From Chloroflexota bacterium (GTDB lineage Bacteria; Chloroflexota; Limnocylindria; Limnocylindrales; CSP1-4), in NCBI GenBank assembly GCA_021785115.1, contig JAJYGO010000185.1, positions 1 to 11,389 of the forward strand: a DNA stretch of 11,389 nucleotides, given 5' to 3'. Made by a program: the position numbers and the translations under genes. Positions 5,657-11,389 of this stretch are shown here, in pieces. Each line of letters opens with the position of its first letter. The stretch's first letter is position 1. The notes under the pieces were generated by a model that ran no database searches, was not told the origin of the DNA, and saw only the letters and a list, made by a program, of their open reading frames with translations.

Positions 5657-6964
5657 ATGCGATTCCCGCGACGCTGGCTCGCCGTCCTCGTGCCGGTCCT
5701 GGTGGTCGGCGTGATCGAGGTGGCCAGCGACAGCATCCTCGACCCCCACCTGCCGTTTCCCCGGGACACGATCCTGGTGATGACGGTCGTGTCCGTCCTG
5801 GCGATCGGCTACGGCCGGTACGCGTTCCACCTGATCGACCAGCTGGCCGGCACCCTGCGCCAGCGCAACCGGGAGCTGGAGGAGCGGCACGCGGCGGTTG
5901 CCGCCCTGCACCGCGTGAGCGTCGCCATGACGGCGCTCGTGGACATCGACGAGGTGCTGCGTGCCGTCGTGGACAACGCGCGCCGTCTCCTCGGGGCCGA
6001 CGTCGCCGTCCTCGCCCTGTCCTCACCGTCCGGGGAGCTGCGGCTCGCTGCGTCCAGCGGGCCGGGCGAGGCGGTGGACGCGGTGGCGGGACAGCCGGGC
6101 GAGGACTTCCGGCCGTTCATCCGGCCCCAGTACCTCGTCTCCAACATGGCGGCGCCCCTGCGGCTGGGGGAGCGGACCATCGGGACCCTCGCGGTCGGCT
6201 CCCGGGCGACGCGGGCGTACGGCGTCGACGACGTGGAGATGCTCTCGTCCCTGGCCAACCAGGCGGCCATCGCCCTGGAGAACGACCGCCTGCAGCGCGA
6301 GCTCCGCGAGATGGCGGTCCGGGGCGAGCGCGAGCGCATCGCCCGCGAGATGCACGACGGCCTGGCCCAGGTCCTGGGGTACGTCAATACCAAGTCGCAG
6401 GCCGTGGAGGAGCTCCTCGCCACGGGTCGCATCGACGCCGCCCGGTCGCAGCTGGCACAGCTCTCGGTGGCGGCGCGATCGGTGTACGTCGACGTGCGGG
6501 AGGCGATCCTGGGCCTCTCCAGCCCGATCCCGCCCGAGCGGGGCCTGGCGGGAGCCCTGGAGGAGTACGCGGAGCGCTTCTCGGAGGCATCCAAGCTGGT
6601 CACCCGCGTCGAGGCGTCGCCTTCCGCGCGGCAGCTGGTCCTGGCCCCGGACGTCCAGGCGCAGGTGTTCAGGATCGTGCAGGAGGCGCTCACCAACGTG
6701 CGCAAGCATGCCGCCGCGCAGCGCGTCCGCATCGGGCTCGGGGTGCAGGATGGATCGCTGGTGGTGGAGATCGAGGACGATGGACGGGGCATGGTCACGG
6801 CCGACGGGCCGGCGGGCGACTGGCCCCACTACGGGATGCGGACGATGCGCGAGCGGGCGTCGGTGATCGACGCGAAGCTGGTCTTCGAGCCGGCGCCGGG
6901 ACAGGGCACGAAGGTCGTGCTCCGTGTCCCGCTGGCCGGGACGACCGGGAGGAGGGTGGCCTGA
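5657..6964 (+). CDS. Membrane GAF-domain sensor histidine kinase (NarL-partner, HisKA_3 type)
   Basis: The 435-residue protein starts with MRFPRR and two membrane helices (about residues 7-24 and 38-57), followed by a short coiled-coil linker (58-85). A GAF domain covers about 70-215. The dimerisation and phosphoacceptor domain carries H233 in IAREMHDGLAQ, the HisKA_3 form used by NarX/DegS/LiaS-type kinases. The ATPase domain has N347 in EALTNVRKHA, then DDGRGM and GMRTMRERA. It should autophosphorylate on H233 and pass phosphate to the adjacent regulator. The loop between the helices is only about a dozen residues, so the signal is probably sensed in the membrane or by the cytoplasmic GAF domain. 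The start at 5657 is preferred over GTG 5606 because of the promoter spacing. The stop overlaps the regulator's ATG by one base. Confidence 0.9.
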   Translation: MRFPRRWLAVLVPVLVVGVIEVASDSILDPHLPFPRDTILVMTVVSVLAIGYGRYAFHLIDQLAGTLRQRNRELEERHAAVAALHRVSVAMTALVDIDEVLRAVVDNARRLLGADVAVLALSSPSGELRLAASSGPGEAVDAVAGQPGEDFRPFIRPQYLVSNMAAPLRLGERTIGTLAVGSRATRAYGVDDVEMLSSLANQAAIALENDRLQRELREMAVRGERERIAREMHDGLAQVLGYVNTKSQAVEELLATGRIDAARSQLAQLSVAARSVYVDVREAILGLSSPIPPERGLAGALEEYAERFSEASKLVTRVEASPSARQLVLAPDVQAQVFRIVQEALTNVRKHAAAQRVRIGLGVQDGSLVVEIEDDGRGMVTADGPAGDWPHYGMRTMRERASVIDAKLVFEPAPGQGTKVVLRVPLAGTTGRRVA

Positions 6965-7605
6965 TGCGGGTGCTGCTGGCGGACGATCACACGCTGTTCC
7001 GCGACGGGGTGGGATCCCTGATCGCGGCATGGGGGCACGAGGTGGTTGGCCAGGCCTCGAACGGCGAGGAGGCCGTGGCGCTCGCCGATCGGCTGCACCC
7101 GGACCTGGTCCTGATGGACGTCCGCATGCCCGGCCTCTCCGGGCTGGCCGCCACGCAGCGCATCAAGACCGAGCACCCCGAGGTCGCGATCGTCATGCTC
7201 ACCGTCAGCGAGGACGAGGAGGACCTCTTCACCGCGATCAAGGCCGGCGCCCAGGGGTACCTGCTGAAGAACCTGGAGAGCTCGCAGCTCCGCTCCATGC
7301 TGGAGGCAGTGGGGCGCGGGGAGGCGGCGATCACGCCGGCCACCGCGGCCAGGATCATCGACGAGTTCCTGCGCCCGGACCGGCCGCACCTGCCGGCAGA
7401 CCCGGACCGCCTCACCGAGCGGGAGATCGAGGTGCTTCGCCTGGTCACCCAGGGGCTGCGCAACAAGGAGATCGCGTCCCGGCTCGGGATCAGCGAGAAC
7501 ACGGCGAAGTTCCACCTGAAGAACATCCTGGAGAAGCTGCACGCCCAGAGCCGCACGGAGCTGGCGGCCCGCGCCGTGCGCGAGGGGCTCATCCCCGGCG
7601 ACTGA
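6964..7605 (+). CDS. NarL/FixJ-family response regulator
   Basis: The 213-residue protein has an N-terminal receiver domain (about 1-118) with the acidic pair in LLADDH, the phosphoacceptor D52 in LMDVRMPG and the conserved lysine K102 in YLLKN. A LuxR-type helix-turn-helix domain (about 143-205) contains LTEREIEVLRLV and NKEIASRLGISENTAKFHL. It is a DNA-binding transcription regulator controlled by phosphorylation from the upstream kinase, with which it shares one base (TGATG). A GGAGGAGGG run at 6948-6956 serves as its ribosome site. Its targets are unknown; the redox operon 182 bp downstream is the nearest candidate. Confidence 0.95.
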   Translation: MRVLLADDHTLFRDGVGSLIAAWGHEVVGQASNGEEAVALADRLHPDLVLMDVRMPGLSGLAATQRIKTEHPEVAIVMLTVSEDEEDLFTAIKAGAQGYLLKNLESSQLRSMLEAVGRGEAAITPATAARIIDEFLRPDRPHLPADPDRLTEREIEVLRLVTQGLRNKEIASRLGISENTAKFHLKNILEKLHAQSRTELAARAVREGLIPGD

Positions 7606-7787
7606 CCGCCGCGGTGTCCCCGGGCGATCCGAACGGCCCATCGCCGTCCCGATCGGAGGCCTGAACGGCCCGGGCCATCCGGCCCATGCTCCCCCCCTGT
7701 CGAGATCGCGCCCGCCTCTCCGATCGCGTGTGGGCCCGGGCGCCCGCCCCCGGCATCCTTCGGCCACGACCGGCACCGGAGGTTTGC
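7606..7787. other. Intergenic region upstream of the redox operon
   Basis: These 182 bp hold a perfect GGCCCGGGCC palindrome (7667-7676), repeated GAACGGCCC (7631 and 7664) and GATCGCG elements, and the ribosome site GGAGG at 7778-7782. No clear promoter or T-tract terminator is seen, so whether the redox operon has its own promoter or is read through from the two-component genes is open. The downstream gene's frame is open back to 7686 but this part has no homology character. Confidence 0.4.
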
Positions 7788-9785
7788 ATGGGCTACCGCA
7801 TCACGATCGACTCGAAGGGCTGCTTCAACTGTGGCGTCTGCATGGACGTGTGTCCGGTGCAGGCGCTCGACATGACGCGGCCGAACCGTGCCGGCGTCGA
7901 GGCCGGCGGGGCGGAGATCCCGCCCCTGCGCTGGATGATGGAGTACCCGACGCAGGTCGGGGAGTGCATCGGCTGCGGGATCTGCGTCCGCGAGTGCCCG
8001 GTGCTGGTGGTCCACCTGGACACCGTCGCCGGCGAGACGCCGCTGGCGCCGCGCCAGGGCCCCATCACCCTCCCCGTCGCGGCCACCGAGCCGCCCGCCT
8101 GGATCCCGCTCGGCGAGGCGACCCGCGAGGTGCTGAAGTCGGACCACCCGTCTCCCTCGGCACCGCTCTTCACCTGGCGGACCAGCGAGCGCCCGCAGCC
8201 CTGGCAGACCTGGCGTTCGATGGTCGGCGAGAGCCAGGATCCCAAGGCGCCCTGCCAGATGGCGTGCCCCGCGGGCACCGACGCCGGCCGGTACGTCGGT
8301 CTGATCGCGCAGGGCCGCTTCGATGACGCGTACGCGGTCGCGGCGGAGGTGAACCCCTTCCCCTCCGTGTGCGGCTGGATCTGCACGGCACCGTGCGAGA
8401 CGGCGTGCCGGCGCGGAACCCTGGACGAGCCGGTCTCCATCCGCACCCTCAAGCGCTTCGCGGCCGAGCACGGCAAGCTCCCGGCGGTGGAGCCGCCCAG
8501 GCGGCGCCGGTCCGAGCGTGTCGCCATCGTGGGCGGGGGCCCGGCGGGCATGTCGGCGGCCTACTACCTGGCCCGCCTCGGGTATTCGGTCACCGTCTTC
8601 GAGGCGATGCCCGTGCCCGGCGGCATGATGGCCATCGGCATCCCCTCGTACCGCCTCCCGCGCGAGGTGCTCCAGGAGGAGATCGACCGGATCGTCGGAC
8701 TGGGCGTCGAGCTCCGGCTCGACAGCGCGATGGGCCGGGACTTCAGCCTGAGCGACCTGGAGGCCCAGGGCTTCCGGGCGGTCTTCCTCGCCACCGGCGC
8801 CTCCAAGAGCCGGCGGCTCGGGGTGCCCGGCGACCAGCTCCCGGGCGTGGTCCCCGCCACGCTCTTCCTCAAGCAGGTCAACCTCGGCGAGGACCCGCGC
8901 CTCAGCGGTCCGGTGGTCGTGGTCGGCGGCGGCAGCACGGCGATGGATGCCGCGCGGTCGGCGCTGCGCAGCGGTGCCGACTCGGTCACCGTCCTCTACC
9001 GCCGCGGCCGGGCCGACATGCCCGCCCAGCGCGAGGAGGTCGAGGCCGCCGAACGCGAAGGGATCGCGATCCGCGAAGGTGTCGTGATCGACGAGGTGCT
9101 CGGCAACGGGCACGCCGGTTCGGTGCGCTGCCGGCTCCAGAGGCCGACCAGCCGCATGGAGGCCGGCCGGACCGTCTGGGAGGCGGTCCCGGGGAGCGAG
9201 GTCGAGATCTCCTGCTCCACCATCCTGGTCGCGATCGGCGAGGAACCGGATCCCTCCATCCTGCCGCCCGGCGCCGGGATCGAGGTCAGCTCGTGGGCCG
9301 GCATCATGGCCGATCCCCGCACGCTGGCCACGGGGCGCGCGGGCGTCTTCGCCGGCGGCGACGTGGTGTCCGGTCCGAAGACCGTGATCGACGCCGTGGC
9401 GAACGGCCGTCGCGCGGCCGCCTCGATCCACGAGTACCTCTCCGGCTCCCGGGACGGGGAGGCGGAGATCTTCGCCGCCGTGCGGTACCGCACGGCGGCG
9501 GATCGCCAGCTCAGGCTCGACCTGGCGGCTCGCCCGCGCGCCCGCGTCGGGCATCCGGACTACGTGCCCGGGTCGTTCACGGCGAACGAGCCCGGCTTCG
9601 ACGAGACCGCGGCGCGGGCGGAGGCCTCCCGGTGCTTCCGCTGCGACGCCGTCTACAGCTGCGGGGTGGTGCAGGTCGTCACCGGCCGGGGGCCGCGCGA
9701 CGCACGACCCGTGCCAGCCCCGGTCCACCAGGCGCCCGGCGCCGCAGCGGTGGCCGGCAGCACGACTGGAGGAGCACAGCGGTGA
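7788..9785 (+). CDS. Ferredoxin-GltD-type NAD(P)/FAD oxidoreductase
   Basis: The 665-residue protein begins with two [4Fe-4S] ferredoxin motifs, C12/C15/C18/C22 followed by Pro and C60/C63/C66/C70 followed by Pro. A GltD-like cluster-binding domain comes next (C156, C160, then C195/C199/C203/C207). The FAD site is GGGPAG at 249-254, followed by GGMMAIGIPSYRLP as in glutamate synthase small subunits and NfnB. The NAD(P) site is GGGST at 380-384, and AGGDVVSGPKTVIDA closes the FAD domain. Near the C-terminus, C616, C619 and C625 form a CxxC-x5-C group, then comes a low-complexity tail of about 40 residues. It should move electrons between NAD(P)H, FAD and iron-sulfur clusters in the cytoplasm. 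No GltB-like partner is adjacent. ATG 7788 is chosen for GGAGG at 5-nt spacing. Its TGA overlaps the next GTG (GTGA). Confidence 0.9.
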   Translation: MGYRITIDSKGCFNCGVCMDVCPVQALDMTRPNRAGVEAGGAEIPPLRWMMEYPTQVGECIGCGICVRECPVLVVHLDTVAGETPLAPRQGPITLPVAATEPPAWIPLGEATREVLKSDHPSPSAPLFTWRTSERPQPWQTWRSMVGESQDPKAPCQMACPAGTDAGRYVGLIAQGRFDDAYAVAAEVNPFPSVCGWICTAPCETACRRGTLDEPVSIRTLKRFAAEHGKLPAVEPPRRRRSERVAIVGGGPAGMSAAYYLARLGYSVTVFEAMPVPGGMMAIGIPSYRLPREVLQEEIDRIVGLGVELRLDSAMGRDFSLSDLEAQGFRAVFLATGASKSRRLGVPGDQLPGVVPATLFLKQVNLGEDPRLSGPVVVVGGGSTAMDAARSALRSGADSVTVLYRRGRADMPAQREEVEAAEREGIAIREGVVIDEVLGNGHAGSVRCRLQRPTSRMEAGRTVWEAVPGSEVEISCSTILVAIGEEPDPSILPPGAGIEVSSWAGIMADPRTLATGRAGVFAGGDVVSGPKTVIDAVANGRRAAASIHEYLSGSRDGEAEIFAAVRYRTAADRQLRLDLAARPRARVGHPDYVPGSFTANEPGFDETAARAEASRCFRCDAVYSCGVVQVVTGRGPRDARPVPAPVHQAPGAAAVAGSTTGGAQR

Positions 9786-10393
9786 CACAGAACGAGATCA
9801 ACGCCTTCATCAACGTCGGCGAGCCGTTCGTCGAGGGGACGATCGCCGCGGCCCTCGTCCTGCTCTGGATGCTGGTCGTGGCGCTGCACCTCGCGCGCCC
9901 GTACATGCTCGCGACCCTGCAGAAGTTCACCCTCCGGCTCGCCGCCGACCTGTGGTGGATCATCTACGTCGCGCTGCGTGACCTGCTCGTCGTCCAGGTC
10001 TTCCTGGGCAGCTTCATCTTCTTCTACCCAGACGTGGTCAGGGCGGACAACCTTCCGATCACCGGCGGTCTGGCCGCGGCGTGCGCGTTCGCGGCCCTCG
10101 TGATCAAGCTCACGACGAAGGGCGATGCCGATCCGCGCGCGTTCCGCCTCCAGACGATCCTGCTCGGGATCGGCGCGCTCCTCTACATCGTGCCCTACCT
10201 CCTGGGCGTCCAGGTGACCACCATCGGGTCCGGCGTCAGCAACCAGCTGGCGGCCCTGCTCGACAGCTCGCAGAACACGAACGTGTCCCTGCCGCTCGCG
10301 TACATCTCGGCGGCGATCGTCGGGCTGCTCGGCCTGTACGCCGTCATCTACAACCTGCGGATCGCCGACACGCGCCGGCCGCAGGCCCGCTGA
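9782..10393 (+). CDS. Five-helix membrane protein, paralogue A, family not recognised
   Basis: The 203-residue protein has about five membrane helices (roughly 20-38, 58-80, 92-109, 120-140, 172-192). Positive charges put the 1-2 and 3-4 loops and the C-terminus in the cytoplasm and the N-terminus outside. Marked residues are H36 at the end of helix 1 in HLARPY, LQKFTLR on the cytoplasmic side, W58-W59, R66-D67, K109 in VIKLT and the segment DADPRAFRL before helix 4. All are shared with the next gene, so this is a duplicated family. With one histidine per copy it is not a classical bis-haem anchor, though a haem or quinone site between the two copies is possible. The GTG start has GGAGG (9768-9772) at 9-nt spacing and overlaps the flavoprotein stop by 4 bp, implying coupled expression. 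Function unknown. Confidence 0.85.
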   Translation: MTQNEINAFINVGEPFVEGTIAAALVLLWMLVVALHLARPYMLATLQKFTLRLAADLWWIIYVALRDLLVVQVFLGSFIFFYPDVVRADNLPITGGLAAACAFAALVIKLTTKGDADPRAFRLQTILLGIGALLYIVPYLLGVQVTTIGSGVSNQLAALLDSSQNTNVSLPLAYISAAIVGLLGLYAVIYNLRIADTRRPQAR

Positions 10394-10406
10394 CGAGGAA
10401 CGTGCC

Positions 10407-11075
10407 ATGACCCCTGATCAGATCACTTCGTCATTCGTCCAGGGCGGCGAAGGGTGGCTGGTGTTGTCGATCGCCGCGATCCTGCCCATCCTCTGGGGCT
10501 TCACGCTCGTCGTCCACTTCAGCCGCCCCTACGTCATCCGCTTCCTGCAGACCCTGACGCTCCGCTTCGGTGGCGACGTCTGGTGGCTGTCCTACGTGCT
10601 GATGCGCGACGGGCTGATGATCCTGACCCTGGCGCTCAGCCTGATCTTCCTGATGCCCAACCTGTACATCGGGCTCGGGCTGCCGCTCACGGCGCCCCTC
10701 GCGTCCGTCGTGCTCTTCTGGGCGCTCGTGATCAAGCTGACGCGTGACGCCGACGACGACCCGCAGGCGTTCCGCCTCGTGAGCATCCTCCTGGTGATCG
10801 GGTCCGTGCTGTACATCGTGCCGCAGATCTACGGCCTCGAGGCCGGCGGCGAGACGGATATCTGGAGCACGTTCGGCCTCGGCTGGCTCCCCGGTGTCCT
10901 CTCGGCGAACCAGGGCTGGATGAACCCGGCGGCCTGGCCGATCCTGATCATCAGCCTGGTCCTCTTCGGACTGACCGGCGGCTACCTCTTCACCCGGTTC
11001 ATGCTGCAGCTCAGGCGGGACGCGTCGTCCTCGTCCGAGAGGATCCCGGCGAACGGTGAGGTGGTGCCGAGCTGA
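10407..11075 (+). CDS. Five-helix membrane protein, paralogue B, family not recognised
   Basis: The 222-residue protein is a diverged copy of the preceding gene with the same five-helix layout. Shared residues are H37 in HFSRPY, LQTLTLR, W59-W60, R67-D68, K110 in VIKLT, and the DDDPQAFRL segment followed by ILLVIGSVLYIVP. It differs in a longer, Trp-containing outer loop between helices 4 and 5 (about 140-170) and a longer polar cytoplasmic tail. The start ATG lies 13 bp after paralogue A's stop, with GAGGA (10395-10399) at 7-nt spacing, so both are on one message. A heterodimer of A and B in the membrane, serving the upstream flavoprotein, is the simplest reading, but no function is established. 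Confidence 0.85.
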   Translation: MTPDQITSSFVQGGEGWLVLSIAAILPILWGFTLVVHFSRPYVIRFLQTLTLRFGGDVWWLSYVLMRDGLMILTLALSLIFLMPNLYIGLGLPLTAPLASVVLFWALVIKLTRDADDDPQAFRLVSILLVIGSVLYIVPQIYGLEAGGETDIWSTFGLGWLPGVLSANQGWMNPAAWPILIISLVLFGLTGGYLFTRFMLQLRRDASSSSERIPANGEVVPS

Positions 11076-11080
11076 CCTGC

Positions 11081-11098
11081 CGCGGCCGTCCGGCCGCG
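11081..11098 (+). terminator. GC-rich hairpin directly after the redox operon
   Basis: CGCGGCC and GGCCGCG pair around a GTCC loop, only 5 bp after the last stop codon. No T-tract follows, so it may protect the message end or pause the polymerase rather than terminate by itself. Confidence 0.4.
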
Positions 11099-11204
11099 CG
11101 GCCCCGCACGGAGCCGTCGCGCCCGGAGATGACCGCGATCGCTGACAAACCGCTGCGCTGCGGGGTCGTCTCCCTGACGGCGGCCGCGCAGCGCTCATGG
11201 AAGG

Positions 11205-11240
11205 AGACCGGTGGGCGGCGGAGACGCCGCCCACCGGTCT
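11205..11240. terminator. 16-bp perfect stem with GAGA tetraloop, probable bidirectional terminator
   Basis: AGACCGGTGGGCGGCG pairs without mismatch with CGCCGCCCACCGGTCT around a GAGA loop of the stable GNRA class. The plus strand continues TGTCTG-like after the stem; the minus strand continues CTTCC. Both are weak pyrimidine tails, as is common in GC-rich genomes. It lies 130 bp after the redox operon. Confidence 0.65.
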
Positions 11241-11316
11241 GTCTGCCCGGGAGCCGTGTGACTCGCCGCGGCTTCCTCGACCCGATGTGCCGCTGGCGGG
11301 TCTGCCGGCCGCGCAG

Positions 11317-11389
11317 CTACGGCGCCGTCGTCGCCCCCGCGGCTCCCGCCGCGGCCCCCGCGGCTCCCGCCGCGGCCCCCGTGGTTCCG
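11317..11389 (-). CDS. Possible C-terminal tail of a convergent gene (uncertain)
   Basis: On the minus strand a frame enters from the right edge and ends at a TAG at 11317-11319. It reads as an Ala/Gly-rich tail ending in TTAP. A stop about 77 nt before a strong two-way hairpin is the layout expected of a convergent gene. However, the repeated DNA here also stays open in another minus frame (an Arg-Gly-Gly-rich tail ending at 11195) and in a plus frame (Pro-Ala-rich), so the coding strand is not settled. Confidence 0.25.
   Translation of the reverse strand, partial: GTTGAAAGAAGAAAGAAGATTAP
11334..11389. repeat. 21-bp tandem repeat at the right edge
   Basis: CCCCCGCGGCTCCCGCCGCG plus G is present at 11334-11354 and 11355-11375, followed by a diverged partial copy at 11376-11389. 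A 21-bp period keeps any reading frame open and would add seven residues per unit, so it may lie in a low-complexity protein segment. Confidence 0.75.

Noticed and set aside
3261..6026. Minus-strand open frame of 921 codons
   Set aside because: It lies antisense to three well-supported genes and part of the kinase, with low-complexity Arg/Pro composition and no domain.
6987..9788. Minus-strand open frame of 933 codons
   Set aside because: It is antisense to the response regulator and the flavoprotein, both strongly supported by motifs.
11151..11193. CGCTGCGC/GCGCAGCG pairing around a 27-nt loop, as a possible structured RNA
   Set aside because: An 8-bp GC stem with this loop is easily found by chance at such base composition, and no known RNA family is recognised.
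11129..11389. Plus-strand open frame from an ATG to the right edge
   Set aside because: It runs through the 16-bp perfect hairpin, which forces an Arg-rich stretch, and shows no domain or well-spaced ribosome site; it stays only as a possible alternative for the edge repeat.

Overview
This is a very GC-rich bacterial window with dense gene packing, GTG as well as ATG starts, and strong GGAGG-type ribosome sites. The gene content (mycothiol-type PIG-L deacetylase, family III CoA-transferase, FabL-like SDR, GAF histidine kinase, ferredoxin-GltD fusion) fits Chloroflexota (Limnocylindria or Thermomicrobia relatives) or Actinomycetota. I cannot decide between them from sequence alone. No rRNA, tRNA, CRISPR array, transposase or phage gene is visible.

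Layout, left to right. (1) 1-274, minus strand: N-terminal part of a PIG-L/LmbE metal-dependent deacetylase that runs off the left edge. (2) 275-766: a 492-bp divergent intergenic region full of palindromes, including four 15-bp sites of the form GTGCAY-N3-GTGCAC. (3) 767-5438, plus strand: family III CoA-transferase with a disordered N-terminal extension, then, after a 108-bp gap holding a duplicated hairpin and a candidate promoter, a tightly overlapping trio: FabL-like SDR, ribokinase-like PfkB kinase and fold-type I aminotransferase. (4) 5657-7605: a two-component system (membrane GAF histidine kinase and NarL/FixJ response regulator) with a 1-bp overlap, probably led by a leaderless start. 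(5) 7788-11075: a ferredoxin-GltD-type flavoprotein followed by two tandem paralogous five-helix membrane proteins of no family I recognise. (6) 11076-11389: hairpins, including a 16-bp perfect stem with a GAGA loop, then a 21-bp tandem repeat of unresolved coding frame that may be the tail of a convergent gene.

How the genes may work together. The overlapping trio is probably one transcript, but I cannot name its pathway. The kinase-regulator pair is the nearest candidate regulator of the redox operon beside it. The most interesting unit is that redox operon. A soluble NAD(P)/FAD/multi-[4Fe-4S] protein is translationally coupled to the first membrane protein, and both membrane proteins share a His-x-x-Arg-Pro-Tyr motif at the end of helix 1, a Trp-Trp/Arg-Asp segment and a Lys-Leu-Thr...Asp-Pro-x-Ala-Phe-Arg-Leu segment. 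This looks like an undescribed membrane-associated electron-transfer complex. That reading is inference from operon structure and motifs, not a demonstrated function.
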